From contig JBNKVM010000023.1 in assembly GCA_050299175.1 (NCBI GenBank), forward strand, positions 1 through 64,000: a stretch of 64,000 bases of DNA, written 5' to 3'. Shown here piece by piece: positions 8,175 to 16,730 of the stretch. The notes under the pieces were generated by a model that was not told where the DNA came from, did no database searches, and saw nothing but the letters and a program-made list of their open reading frames with translations. Origin of the DNA: JAPHTQ01 sp050299175 (GTDB taxonomy: Bacteria > Pseudomonadota > Gammaproteobacteria > Thiohalomonadales > Thiohalomonadaceae). Numbering within the stretch: position 1 is the first letter of the stretch; each line of letters starts with the position of its first letter. The position numbers were made by a program, and so were the translations under genes.

Positions 8175-8837
8175 CTATTTCTCCGAAGCCAGACGGTGTG
8201 CCCAACGAGTCGTTTCAGGTAATCGATAACGGGTCAGACACTGCATCACCCACTGCCGTGCCGAAGCAAGACTGACGCGATGTCCGGGAGAGATAAACAA
8301 TGGCTTTATCCCCGTACGGCTTCGCAGAACGCAACCGATCTCTTCATCCTTATCATATAGTGGAGACCACGCGCCTTTCTCGATACCCGGTTCAGTGTAA
8401 CGACCGAGCAGACGACTTTTACCGACACCAATAGCGGGGAGGTCCAACAATAGACCTAGATGACTGGCGATCCCCAATCTTCGGGGATGGGCAATTCCCT
8501 GACCGTCACAGAGCAACATATCCGGCAATGCCGAAAGTTTTTCCATTGCCTCTAATACCGCCGGGATCTCACGAAATGAGAGCAGACCCGGTATGTAAGG
8601 AAAGCGTGTCGGTTGTCGGGCAATGGCATATTCACGCAAGGTCAACGATGGATAATTGAGTACTGCCACCGCGGCACGCGTTATGGTGTTGTTCTGTTCA
8701 AAGCCGACATCCACCCCGGCGACGCAATCGATTGCGGCAAAATCATCCTCTATTCGCACATAGCCACGTAGCTCCTGCTGCAGCGCAATCGCCTGCTTCG
8801 CGTTGAGTTCCCATGAATGTGCGTGCTGCAATTGCAT
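8175..8837 (-). CDS. nfi: Endonuclease V (deoxyinosine 3' endonuclease)
   Basis: A 220-residue DNA repair enzyme that nicks DNA at the second phosphodiester 3' of deoxyinosine. Family signatures are present: CVAGVDVGF with the metal-binding Asp, PYIPGLLSFRE, LLCDGQGIAHPRRLGIASH, and IGVGKSRLLG. Length is typical of bacterial Nfi (about 220). A further 50 in-frame codons upstream overlap the start of the divergent thioredoxin gene and lack family similarity, so the ATG at 8837 is preferred. It acts alone; the neighbours are functionally unrelated. Confidence 0.93.
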   Translation of the reverse strand: MQLQHAHSWELNAKQAIALQQELRGYVRIEDDFAAIDCVAGVDVGFEQNNTITRAAVAVLNYPSLTLREYAIARQPTRFPYIPGLLSFREIPAVLEAMEKLSALPDMLLCDGQGIAHPRRLGIASHLGLLLDLPAIGVGKSRLLGRYTEPGIEKGAWSPLYDKDEEIGCVLRSRTGIKPLFISPGHRVSLASARQWVMQCLTRYRLPETTRWAHRLASEK

Positions 8838-8909
8838 CGTTTTCACCAACTTGAAATCCACAGATAGGCCACGCACAATGCGCAGCCACAACCGAAGGAT
8901 AACGTGTTC

Positions 8910-9254
8910 ATGGGCAAAGATTCCGCATATATCTTCGACATCGATGGTGATGAGTTTCAGCAACGGGTGCTGGACGCCTCCCATCAACAGCCGGTGCTGG
9001 TCGATTTCTGGGCCGACTGGTGCAGCCCCTGTCTGGCGATTGCGCCACAGCTGGCGAAGGTGATTCCGGAATACGAAGGCACGGTGCTGTTAGCCAAGAT
9101 CGATGCCGATGAGAACATGAAACTGGCAGGCCAGTACAAACTGCGTGGCTTTCCCACCATTATTATGTTCGTTAACGGCGAAGAGGTGGATCGATTTGGC
9201 GGTATGAAATCGGCAGACGCAATCCGACACTTCATTGACAACAATCTTTCGTAA
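8910..9254 (+). CDS. Thioredoxin-family protein
   Basis: A 114-residue thioredoxin fold protein with the redox motif WCSPC (C38, C41) in place of the classical WCGPC, and the cis-proline loop GFPTIIMF. No signal peptide is seen, so it is cytoplasmic. It may reduce disulfides or act as a chaperone-like thioredoxin. The ATG at 8910 is preceded by AAGGAT at a 9-base spacing; a GTG two codons earlier is too close to that site. It is divergent from nfi, whose start lies about 70 bp away. Confidence 0.88.
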   Translation: MGKDSAYIFDIDGDEFQQRVLDASHQQPVLVDFWADWCSPCLAIAPQLAKVIPEYEGTVLLAKIDADENMKLAGQYKLRGFPTIIMFVNGEEVDRFGGMKSADAIRHFIDNNLS

Positions 9255-9381
9255 TAACCGTCACCCACATTGATGCGGCGAAGTCATGCACCTGCTGGAT
9301 GAGGTGGAGCAACAGGAGCGAAATTACTAACAGCGGGCGTCTCGTGGCAATTTCAAAGGGATTTGCTCAGTTTTATCGCTC

Positions 9382-9461
9382 TTTTCAGCACATGGCAGTA
9401 CTGATATAGTCGGCATACCTGCCAAAACCCTACGTAGGAAGTGGATATTTTTCGGCAGGTA
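9382..9461 (+). promoter_or_regulatory. Promoter and palindromic leader upstream of diguanylate cyclase
   Basis: TTTTCA (9382-9387) and TATAGT (9405-9410) at a 17-bp spacing predict a start near 9417. There, 8-bp arms TACCTGCC (9416-9423) and GGCAGGTA (9454-9461) enclose a perfect 10-bp palindrome CCTACGTAGG (9429-9438). It could be a structured mRNA leader or an operator for a dimeric regulator. I do not recognise a known riboswitch class. The rest of 9255-9519 shows nothing else. Confidence 0.35.
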
Positions 9462-9519
9462 CCGCACGGCGCCATAACAAAAATAATTGTCCAACGGAGT
9501 TTATGCAGGGAATGTAGCC

Positions 9520-10866
9520 ATGTCCAACAAGAGGTCGTCACGGCGTATCATCGTGTATGGCTTTCTGGTGGTTATCGCGCTGTTGATGGCGATCACGGCT
9601 ATCGGTCTCAATCGTATCAAGGATATCTCCACCGACCTCGCACAGTTCAGCAGCAGCGAGTTCCGACCCGACGCAACTCATCTGCAGCAAGCCCGTACCA
9701 GCGTCGAACAAACCTACAATGTCATGCTGCTGCTCGGCGGCTTCGGCGTCCTCTTCAGCATCACCATTGCCATGCTCATCCACAGCCGCATCAGTCGTGA
9801 GATCCGGTTACGACTGGAAACGGAACAGGATCTACGCGACAGCGAACTGCGCGAACGCACCATCCGTGAAAACATCATTGATGGCGTCCTGACCCTGGAC
9901 GATAGTGGCATCATCCTCTCCTGCAACAAGGCCTGCCAGACTATCTTCGGCTATGTTCCTGCACGAATGCTCGGCCAGAGCGCAGAGATGTTGCTGCCCT
10001 ATGCGCTTAATGATGGCCTGGGGCGTCACCTCGAACGTTGGCAAAAAAGGGTGCTCGGTGCAGGCCTCGAGGTCATCGGTAAACGCAGCAACGGTCAGAC
10101 CTTCCCTGCAGAGATCGATATCTCCAGAATCGAGCTCGACGACGCCCCTGTTTACATCGTCGTCGCCCGTGATATCAGCGACAAGAAGGCGGTACAGAAA
10201 CAGCAGTTGCAGTTCCATCAGGAACTGGAACAACAGGTCAGCATCCGTACCGCAGAGTTAGCGCGCAGCAATGAAATGCTACGTCACGAAATCAACGAGC
10301 GGGTCAAGGCACAGCAGGAACTGACCCACCTGGCCACTCACGATGTGTTGACCGGCCTGCCCAATCGTTCCCTGTTCAACGAACACCTCGAGATCATGTT
10401 GCAGAATGCCCGCCGCCATCAACGACTACTGGGGCTGCTGTTCCTCGATCTGGACGGTTTCAAAACCGTCAACGACACCCACGGCCACAATGTCGGCGAT
10501 TCACTGTTGCAGGAGATTTGTGCGCGAATGCGCCGCTGTGTGCGCAAAGAGGATATCGTGGCACGCATGGGTGGCGACGAATTCACCATCCTTCTCGGTG
10601 AACTGGCCTCACCCACCGATGCCTCACTGGTGGCAATGAAATTGATTAAGGCGATTAACGAACCGGTGGTGGTCAACAGCGCTATCTGTCACGTCGGTGT
10701 CAGTATCGGTATCAGCCTCTTCCCTAACTCGGGCGACACCGGCGACACGCTGTTGCGCCTCGCCGACGATGCGATGTACGCCGCCAAGACAGAGGGCAAG
10801 AACACCTTCTGCTATGCCCGCCCCAGTCAGGAAGAGAAGCGCCCGCAGAGTTACCCGCTGTTCTAA
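9520..10866 (+). CDS. PAS-GGDEF diguanylate cyclase, membrane-bound
   Basis: A 448-residue signalling enzyme predicted to make cyclic di-GMP. Two membrane helices (about 10-30 and 67-88) flank a short periplasmic loop. A coiled segment, a PAS domain (about 115-230) and another coiled coil (about 235-280) lead to a GGDEF domain. The active-site motif is intact (GGDEF at 351-355). A product-inhibition I-site RKED lies at 342-345, exactly five residues upstream. There is no EAL domain. The ATG at 9520 follows GCAGGG by nine bases; an in-frame TTG at 9487 is less likely. The stop overlaps the convergent hynL stop by 4 bp. Target processes are unknown, though type IV pili are encoded in the same window. 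Confidence 0.9.
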   Translation: MSNKRSSRRIIVYGFLVVIALLMAITAIGLNRIKDISTDLAQFSSSEFRPDATHLQQARTSVEQTYNVMLLLGGFGVLFSITIAMLIHSRISREIRLRLETEQDLRDSELRERTIRENIIDGVLTLDDSGIILSCNKACQTIFGYVPARMLGQSAEMLLPYALNDGLGRHLERWQKRVLGAGLEVIGKRSNGQTFPAEIDISRIELDDAPVYIVVARDISDKKAVQKQQLQFHQELEQQVSIRTAELARSNEMLRHEINERVKAQQELTHLATHDVLTGLPNRSLFNEHLEIMLQNARRHQRLLGLLFLDLDGFKTVNDTHGHNVGDSLLQEICARMRRCVRKEDIVARMGGDEFTILLGELASPTDASLVAMKLIKAINEPVVVNSAICHVGVSIGISLFPNSGDTGDTLLRLADDAMYAAKTEGKNTFCYARPSQEEKRPQSYPLF

Positions 10867-12608
10867 CGTACCTTAACCTTCACCAATTCCTCCCCATCGG
10901 GATCGCTCACATGCACCGCACAGGCAATGCAGGGGTCGAAGCTGTGGATCGTGCGCAGGATCTCGATGGGCTGTTTCGGATCGTGCAGGGCGTGCCCCTT
11001 GAGTGCTGCCTCGTAAGGCCCATCCTGCCCCTCGCTGTCGCGGGGACCGGCGTTCCAGGTAGAGGGGACCACAGCCTGGTAGTTGTCGATCTTACCGTCC
11101 TTGATCACGATCCAGTGACCCAGCGCGCCGCGTGGCGCTTCCATGAAACCGACGCCCTTGGCCATCTTTGGCCAGGTTGATGGATCCCATTGAGCCTCAT
11201 TAAAGGTCCGTAGATCACCTGCCTTGATGTTGGCAATCAACTGCTGGTACCAGCCGAACATCGCGTCGGCGATGATCTTGGTCTCCAGGGTACGCGCCGC
11301 GGTACGGCCAAGGGTGGAGAAGAGTCCCTGTACCGGCAGGTCGAGGGTCTTCAGCGTCATACCAACCAGTTCACGGGTCTGCTCATGGCCTGTGGCATGC
11401 AGCATCAGTACCCGCGCCAGCGGTCCCACTTCCATCGGTTTGCCCTTCCAGCGTGGCGACTTGAGCCAGGAGTAGCTCTGATCGACATCCAGGTGCTCAT
11501 ACGGCGGTTTTGGGCCGCTGTAGTTGAAGCTGGTCTCACCATCGTAGGGGTGCAATCCCTGATCTTTGCCCACGCTGTAGTCGTACCAGGAGTGAGAGAC
11601 ATACTCCTTAATCTGGTCGGCAGCGTTCATATCCAGTTCGTGCACGGTGGAGATATCACGATCGAGGATCACCCCGGAAGGAATCATGAAGCCCGACGGA
11701 TCGCTCATGCCGTTAGAGGGAAAGTCGCCATAGGTCATGAAATTGCCAACCCCTTCACCCTGCCTCGACCAGTCCTTGTAGAATCCGGCGATAGCGAGGG
11801 TATCCGGTACGTAGACCTGGTCGACGAATTCAAGCATCTGCACGATGATCTCTTTGACCTTCTGCAGCCCAACCAGATCCACCGCGGTCGCCGAACCACC
11901 GGCACCGGAGACCGAGCTGCTGTTCACGCTAATCGCGCACGGCACACCACCGACGACAAAATTGGGGTGCGGGTTCTTGCCGCCGAAGATCGCGTGTAAC
12001 TTGGCCACGTCGCGTTGCCAGCTTAATGCCTCGAGATAGTGGGCCACAGCCATCAGATTGGCTTCGGGCGGAAGTTTGTAGGCCGGGTGGCCCCAGTAGG
12101 CATTGGCAAAAATGCCCAGCTGTCCCGCCTCAACAAAGTTCTTCACCTTCTTCTGCACATCGGCAAAGTAACCGGGCGAGGATTTGGAGTAATTGCTAAT
12201 CGACTGCGCAAGATCCGAGGTGGCCTTGGGATCGGCCTTGAGCGCCGAAACCACGTCGACCCAGTCGAGAGCATGCAGGTGATAGAAATGCATCACGTGG
12301 TCATGGATATACTGTGCACCGATCATCAGGTTACGGATCAGATCAGCATTGGGTGGAATCGGGTAATTCAGCGCGCTCTCAACCGAGCGTACGGAGGCAA
12401 TACCGTGGACCAGGGTGCAGACACCGCAGATGCGTTGGGCAAAGGCCCATGCATCGCGTGGGTCACGGCCACGCAGGATAATCTCGATACCGCGCACCAT
12501 CGTGCCCGAGCTGGAAGCCTGAGTAATCACACCACCATCGGTCTCCGCCTCAATACGCAGGTGCCCTTCGATACGGGTAATCGGGTCGACTACGACACGT
12601 TCGTTCAT
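10863..12608 (-). CDS. hynL: Group 1e-type [NiFe] hydrogenase large subunit
   Basis: A 581-residue uptake hydrogenase catalytic subunit. Ni-Fe ligands are RICGVC (C61, C64) and DPCIACAVH (C560, C563). A 15-residue tail after H566 is the expected substrate of the HynD protease. It closes the operon hynD-hupH_C-hynS-isp1-isp2-hynL, in which the two electron-transfer genes separate the small and large subunit genes. That is the arrangement described for the stable hydrogenase of Thiocapsa roseopersicina. The mature heterodimer is exported with HynS through Tat and sits on the outer face of the inner membrane, passing electrons through Isp1 and Isp2. Neighbour spacing to isp2 is 38 bp. Confidence 0.93.
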   Translation of the reverse strand: MNERVVVDPITRIEGHLRIEAETDGGVITQASSSGTMVRGIEIILRGRDPRDAWAFAQRICGVCTLVHGIASVRSVESALNYPIPPNADLIRNLMIGAQYIHDHVMHFYHLHALDWVDVVSALKADPKATSDLAQSISNYSKSSPGYFADVQKKVKNFVEAGQLGIFANAYWGHPAYKLPPEANLMAVAHYLEALSWQRDVAKLHAIFGGKNPHPNFVVGGVPCAISVNSSSVSGAGGSATAVDLVGLQKVKEIIVQMLEFVDQVYVPDTLAIAGFYKDWSRQGEGVGNFMTYGDFPSNGMSDPSGFMIPSGVILDRDISTVHELDMNAADQIKEYVSHSWYDYSVGKDQGLHPYDGETSFNYSGPKPPYEHLDVDQSYSWLKSPRWKGKPMEVGPLARVLMLHATGHEQTRELVGMTLKTLDLPVQGLFSTLGRTAARTLETKIIADAMFGWYQQLIANIKAGDLRTFNEAQWDPSTWPKMAKGVGFMEAPRGALGHWIVIKDGKIDNYQAVVPSTWNAGPRDSEGQDGPYEAALKGHALHDPKQPIEILRTIHSFDPCIACAVHVSDPDGEELVKVKVR

Positions 12609-12646
12609 TTGCCACTCCTCGTCGGCGATAGTTGTAATCGCGCCTC

Positions 12647-13903
12647 TTAATCCTTCAGATGATCAGCCACGACTTCCGTCAGGCCCACCACTTCGATTTG
12701 CATGTTGTTGTGCTCAAGCCCTTCCTCCAGCACGATGCGACAGTTGGCGCAGGCTGAGACCATGGTCTCCACGCCAATCTCTTCGAGCTGTTTCTTCTTG
12801 CGATTAAAGGCCTTGATCTGCAGCGACTCGGCACGCTCGTTGGCACTCACACCGCCGCCGCCGCCGCAACACCAGTTCCACACGCCATGATCCGTCATTT
12901 CGCGGAAATCCTCGACCACTTCACCGAGCAGGTTGCGCGGTTGTGCGTCGACACCCCCACGGCGCACGATCTGGCATGGATCGTGGAAGGTCAGCGGCAT
13001 TGTTTCCTTGCCTTCCAGTTTGATTCGCCCCTCGCTGCGCAGCTGATCCAGCAGTTCGAGTATGTGCACCACCTCGAAGTTGTATGGCCTGCCGATGAGA
13101 TTAGGACCATCCCAGCGAATCGCGGTAAAGGCATGGCCGCACTCGGGGCTGATGACCTTCTTCACCCCTAACTCCTCTGCTGCATCGACCACCCTCAACA
13201 CAATCTCACGCGCCAGATCGGAGACACCGATCTGGATACCGCTGTTGGTCGCCTCAAAGGCCTTGCTTGAGAGGGTCCAGCTTACTCCTGCCTTTTTGAA
13301 TATCTTCGCCAGGGCGCCGAGGTATTCGGGAAAATTCATAATCTCCATCGACGACAACAGGGCCATGTATTCAGCCCCCTGCACATCGATGGGAATGGTC
13401 AGCCCGGTTTCTGCCTCCTGGGCACGAATCTGCGCCTGCAGTGCAGGCAGTTTGACCCCCATCGGACTACCGATGGTAATGGTCCGCTTGGTTGCACCGA
13501 TGACGCCGTCAGGTGCATGGCCGGAAGCTGCCAGCCCTTCACGAAACTTGCGAATCATGTAAGCGATGTCATTGCCCACAGGACAGTTCATGGAACAGCG
13601 ACTGCACATGGTGCAGCTGTCGTAGGCCAGCGCACTCCACTCCTCCAGCTCTTCATGACTGATCGGTTTGGAAAGGCCGACCATCTTTTTCAGCTTGCCG
13701 GTCAGAGTGAACTCCTGCTCCCACAGACGACGCAGCGGTTCCACTTTATTGATCGGCGTATATTTCGGATCGCCGGTCTCGGTGTAGAACAGGCACGCCT
13801 CGGCACAGAGTCCACAACGCACACAGCTGGAAAAATAGCTGGCGATGGGCGCGTCGAGCATTTCGCGCAGTACGTTAATACCTTTTTCAAGTGAAGCGCT
13901 CAT
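12647..13903 (-). CDS. isp2: Isp2, HdrD-like iron-sulfur electron-transfer protein
   Basis: A 418-residue protein resembling the HdrD subunit of heterodisulfide reductase. Two N-terminal 4Fe-4S motifs (CGLCAEACLFY at about 32 and CTMCSRCSMNCPVG) precede two CCG-type Cys-rich domains. Visible pieces of those are SPECGHAF, HDPCQIVRRGG, WCCGGGGG and SACANCRIVLEEG. No signal peptide or membrane helix is seen, so it is a cytoplasmic-side partner of the membrane cytochrome Isp1. In the Isp-type hydrogenases, Isp1 and Isp2 link HynSL to the quinone pool or to sulfur metabolism. Order and orientation match the Thiocapsa operon. Confidence 0.9.
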   Translation of the reverse strand: MSASLEKGINVLREMLDAPIASYFSSCVRCGLCAEACLFYTETGDPKYTPINKVEPLRRLWEQEFTLTGKLKKMVGLSKPISHEELEEWSALAYDSCTMCSRCSMNCPVGNDIAYMIRKFREGLAASGHAPDGVIGATKRTITIGSPMGVKLPALQAQIRAQEAETGLTIPIDVQGAEYMALLSSMEIMNFPEYLGALAKIFKKAGVSWTLSSKAFEATNSGIQIGVSDLAREIVLRVVDAAEELGVKKVISPECGHAFTAIRWDGPNLIGRPYNFEVVHILELLDQLRSEGRIKLEGKETMPLTFHDPCQIVRRGGVDAQPRNLLGEVVEDFREMTDHGVWNWCCGGGGGVSANERAESLQIKAFNRKKKQLEEIGVETMVSACANCRIVLEEGLEHNNMQIEVVGLTEVVADHLKD

Positions 13904-13918
13904 GCTTCTCCCCCCTGT

Positions 13919-14578
13919 TCAAGATGCCACACCACGACGCCCGAACCACTCGCCGTTGTACCAGCGAGAGAGAAACAGGGAGAAGGTGTGGGTCAATTTG
14001 GTAAATGGAAACACCACCAGCAGCAGTTCCACTGAAAGAATGTGTAGCGCCAGCATCAGGGTGTAATCGGAGATGACATGGTGATAACTCATGTAGCCGG
14101 TGATCATCGGCAGGAAGGTCACCGTCCATGCCAGATAATCACCGAAGCGCGAAAGGAAACGGCGCACTGGGTTGATCAGACGATGGATCAGGGTCACCAG
14201 CAGTCCGAGGATCCCCAGCACTGCGATCAGATCGACTAACGGTGTCGGCAGTGCGGGCCAGCTAATGCTGAAGACCGATTCGAACAGTTTGATGTGCGGC
14301 AACAGGAACAGCAGCACAATGAAAAAACTAAGGTGGAACACGTAACCGGTGAGGATGGTCACTGGCTGGCGTTTAAACTCACCCGCCTCGGGCAAGGTGC
14401 GCGAAACGATGGTCCTCCAACCGGAGCCGGGGCTATTCTCCCGCGCCGGTGCCAGATCAGGTTTGCGTCCCAGGCTGAGGATTTCGAACAGCCTTAGCAC
14501 CATACCGAAAAGAAAGATCACCGCCGCCCAGGTCAGCGCCGGACCGCGTGCCCACAGTAACAATTCCATGGAATCCAT
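13919..14578 (-). CDS. isp1: Isp1, cytochrome b-type membrane subunit
   Basis: A 219-residue integral membrane protein of the NarI/DsrM-like cytochrome b family. About five helices are seen, with His residues in YVFHLSFFIVLLFLLPHIKL, LIHRLINP and GYMSYHHVISDYTLMLALHI that could bind two b haems. It would anchor HynSL and pass electrons across the membrane to quinone or Isp2. The open frame extends 91 codons upstream through the hynS 3' end. The ATG at 14578 is one base past the hynS stop (TGATATG), giving a much better start. The 15-bp gap to isp2 indicates one transcript. Confidence 0.88.
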   Translation of the reverse strand: MDSMELLLWARGPALTWAAVIFLFGMVLRLFEILSLGRKPDLAPARENSPGSGWRTIVSRTLPEAGEFKRQPVTILTGYVFHLSFFIVLLFLLPHIKLFESVFSISWPALPTPLVDLIAVLGILGLLVTLIHRLINPVRRFLSRFGDYLAWTVTFLPMITGYMSYHHVISDYTLMLALHILSVELLLVVFPFTKLTHTFSLFLSRWYNGEWFGRRGVAS

Positions 14579-14579
14579 A

Positions 14580-15665
14580 TCAGATCTCCAGGTCGTCGAT
14601 GGTGGTAACTTGATGCTGCTTCTTCGCCCTGGCCTTTTTACTGCGATTGGCCAGACCGATCGCGATACCGGTGGCGGCACCGGCAGCGACCGCAACACCT
14701 GCCGCCTTCGCCACGTTACCCAGTGGCGTGGAGAGGGGCTGGTAGAAACTACCCGCATCCCAGAAGTTAGGTTCGGTACAACCAAGGCAACCGTGCCCCG
14801 ACTGGATAGGGAAGCTGGTGCCCTGATTCCACTTGGTGGTCGCACAAACACTGTGGGTCACAGGCCCCTTGCAGCCCAGTTCGAACAGACACCAGCCGTT
14901 ACGCGCACCCTCGTCGTCGAAAGTTTTGGCGAACAAGCCTTTATCGTAGAACGGGCGGCGATAGCAGCGATCATGGATCGCATCGCCAAAGAAAGCCTTG
15001 GGCCGTCCTAGTGAATCGAGTTCAGGTATCGAGCCGAAGGTGAGGTAGTGGGTCAGTACCCCAGTCATCACCACCGGGATCGGCGGGCAACCGGGCACAT
15101 TAATAATCGGTTTGTCTTTAATGATGTCGCTAACCGGTACCGCACCGGTTGGATTCGGATTAGCGTAAGGCAGACCACCGTAAGCAGCGCAGGTACCGAT
15201 GGAGACGATGGCGGCTGCCCCCGCTGCCACCTCTTTCAGAGTTTCCAGATTGCTTTTGCCTGCCCCTGCGGAATAGACTCCGCCGTCTTTAGTAGAGATG
15301 GAACCATCCACCAGCACCAGGTATTTGCCCCAGGCATCTTCCATCGCCCTTGCCCGCGCCTCTTCTGCGGCGCTGCCTGCAGCGACCTGCAGAGTTTCGT
15401 GGTAATCGAGGGAGATGGCATCGAAGATCAAGGTCTCCACCGTGGGTGAATGGGCACGGGTCAACGACTCGGTGCAACCGGTACACTCCTGGAAGGAGAG
15501 CCAGATCACCGTTGGTCGCCGGGTCGTGGCCATCGCATCGGCGATCACCGATGCCATCGATGGCGGCAATGCCAACATCGAAGCAGTGGCAGCGCAAAAT
15601 TGCATAAAGCCGCGTCGGGTCACTCCCTGGCGCTTGAGCAGGTCGAGCATGGTTTCGTCTTTCAT
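14580..15665 (-). CDS. hynS: Group 1e-type [NiFe] hydrogenase small subunit, Tat-exported
   Basis: A 361-residue precursor. A twin-arginine signal TRRGFMQF (16-23) and hydrophobic stretch are followed by the proximal-cluster motif ECTGCTESL (C61, C64). Further cluster ligands lie in IGTCAAYGG, GWCLFELGCKGP and GHGCLGCTEP. The C-terminal end has an Ala/Gly-rich weakly hydrophobic segment (about 315-340) and a basic tail, in the position of the membrane anchor of other group 1 small subunits. The ATG at 15665 has GGGAG at good spacing and lies two bases after the preceding stop; longer in-frame sequence overlaps that gene and is not family-like. Confidence 0.93.
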   Translation of the reverse strand: MKDETMLDLLKRQGVTRRGFMQFCAATASMLALPPSMASVIADAMATTRRPTVIWLSFQECTGCTESLTRAHSPTVETLIFDAISLDYHETLQVAAGSAAEEARARAMEDAWGKYLVLVDGSISTKDGGVYSAGAGKSNLETLKEVAAGAAAIVSIGTCAAYGGLPYANPNPTGAVPVSDIIKDKPIINVPGCPPIPVVMTGVLTHYLTFGSIPELDSLGRPKAFFGDAIHDRCYRRPFYDKGLFAKTFDDEGARNGWCLFELGCKGPVTHSVCATTKWNQGTSFPIQSGHGCLGCTEPNFWDAGSFYQPLSTPLGNVAKAAGVAVAAGAATGIAIGLANRSKKARAKKQHQVTTIDDLEI

Positions 15666-15667
15666 CT

Positions 15668-16084
15668 TTACTCCCCTTGGTCGGAGCGGGCTATCGCTGC
15701 ACGTAGCAACGAAGGACTCTCTTGCATCTCTTCCATTGGCGTCATTAGCAGTTCCGGACAATTGGTAATTTCGATGAACTCCGCCACCAACGCCTCTTCA
15801 CTGTTGTAGTATTCGATACGCCAGATACCGGGTATCGAGGTGTCGCTTATTTCGCTAACCCCCATGCTCTCCACCGATGCGATCACCTCGCCGTGACCCA
15901 GCACCTGTTCCAGCAATTCAAAATCAGCAGAATTGAGCGGCAAAGTGCCGAGATCGATACGTGCCGTTTCACCGGTTTCGATCAGGCGTTGCAGATGATT
16001 CTCCAGTTCGCGCAGCAGTGCCTGCGCATTACTTGCCTCAGCCGTTTCGATCACCGCGATACCGATATTCGACAGCGCACTCAT
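15668..16084 (-). CDS. HupH_C-type hydrogenase assembly protein (second copy)
   Basis: A 138-residue paralogue of the protein at 4715-5155, sharing the HupH C-terminal domain pattern (EISDTSIPGIWRIEYY, then AEFIEITNCPELL). It is likely to help mature the small subunit HynS, encoded two bases downstream. The ATG at 16084 overlaps the hynD stop as ATGA; an in-frame GTG three codons upstream is possible but less likely. Being stand-alone and half the size of HupH/HyaF, it may represent the minimal functional domain. Function is inferred from family and operon position. Confidence 0.75.
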   Translation of the reverse strand: MSALSNIGIAVIETAEASNAQALLRELENHLQRLIETGETARIDLGTLPLNSADFELLEQVLGHGEVIASVESMGVSEISDTSIPGIWRIEYYNSEEALVAEFIEITNCPELLMTPMEEMQESPSLLRAAIARSDQGE

Positions 16085-16554
16085 TGTTGCCACGTCCTGA
16101 TCAGTTCGCGGGTCATGTCACAGGCCTGCGGAATCGCAGCCGCGACCGCCGGACTGGGATGCTCACCCCAATCGACTTTTTGCGGTTGAATGCCAATCAG
16201 TGCGCGGCGTGCCGGAAGGTCACCGGTAAGATGGGTAATGGCAAGCAGATCGAGCAACCCGACCTCGTGCACGCTGCGGCGCTTGCCGCGACCGAGATAA
16301 TCGTCGAGCGCTTCATTTTCAAACAGGGAGACACTGCCGGGAGGGGAATCGAGTTCGGCGGCATCGACGATGATTAATTGATCGGTGCCGGCCATAACAT
16401 CAGCCAGGGTGAAACTCAGGGTACCGCCATCGACAAATTCAACCATGTCAGAATCGGGGTACTCCTGACGCAGGCGCTCAATGACATGCACGCCAACACC
16501 CTCATCGGTCAGAAGGGTATTGCCGATACCGAGCACTACGGTTCTCCTCCTCAT
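16081..16554 (-). CDS. hynD: Hydrogenase maturation protease (group 1)
   Basis: A 157-residue HybD/HyaD-family endopeptidase. The nickel-sensing motif GIGNTLLTDEGVG is complete with its Glu. The second acidic ligand lies in IVDAAELDSPPG and the histidine in HEVGLLDLL, as in characterised proteases. It should remove the 15-residue tail of HynL. It leads the operon; the next gene starts inside its stop codon. The 176-bp region upstream (16555-16730) should contain the operon promoter, but I see no clear sigma-70 or sigma-54 match. An imperfect dyad TGATT/AATCA with a 5-bp gap is present and lacks proper FNR-box spacing. Confidence 0.92.
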   Translation of the reverse strand: MRRRTVVLGIGNTLLTDEGVGVHVIERLRQEYPDSDMVEFVDGGTLSFTLADVMAGTDQLIIVDAAELDSPPGSVSLFENEALDDYLGRGKRRSVHEVGLLDLLAITHLTGDLPARRALIGIQPQKVDWGEHPSPAVAAAIPQACDMTRELIRTWQQ

Positions 16555-16730
16555 GGGTCCTCCCCGCCTTTGGTTTTTTATCTATGGGGGTGGTGCAGTA
16601 CGGCAGTTAGGCTACGGCCCGCACCTGATTCCACAAATCATAGTCACCATTCTCTGAACCTGCCACGACCTGTGATGATGAGAATAGGTTTTGCCGCTGC
16701 GTTCACAAAACGGCCGATTTGGGAGCCGAA

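Noticed and set aside
16555..16730. FNR-type box upstream of the hynD operon
   Set aside because: The dyad TGATT/AATCA has the wrong spacing (five instead of four) and lacks the flanking bases of the FNR consensus.
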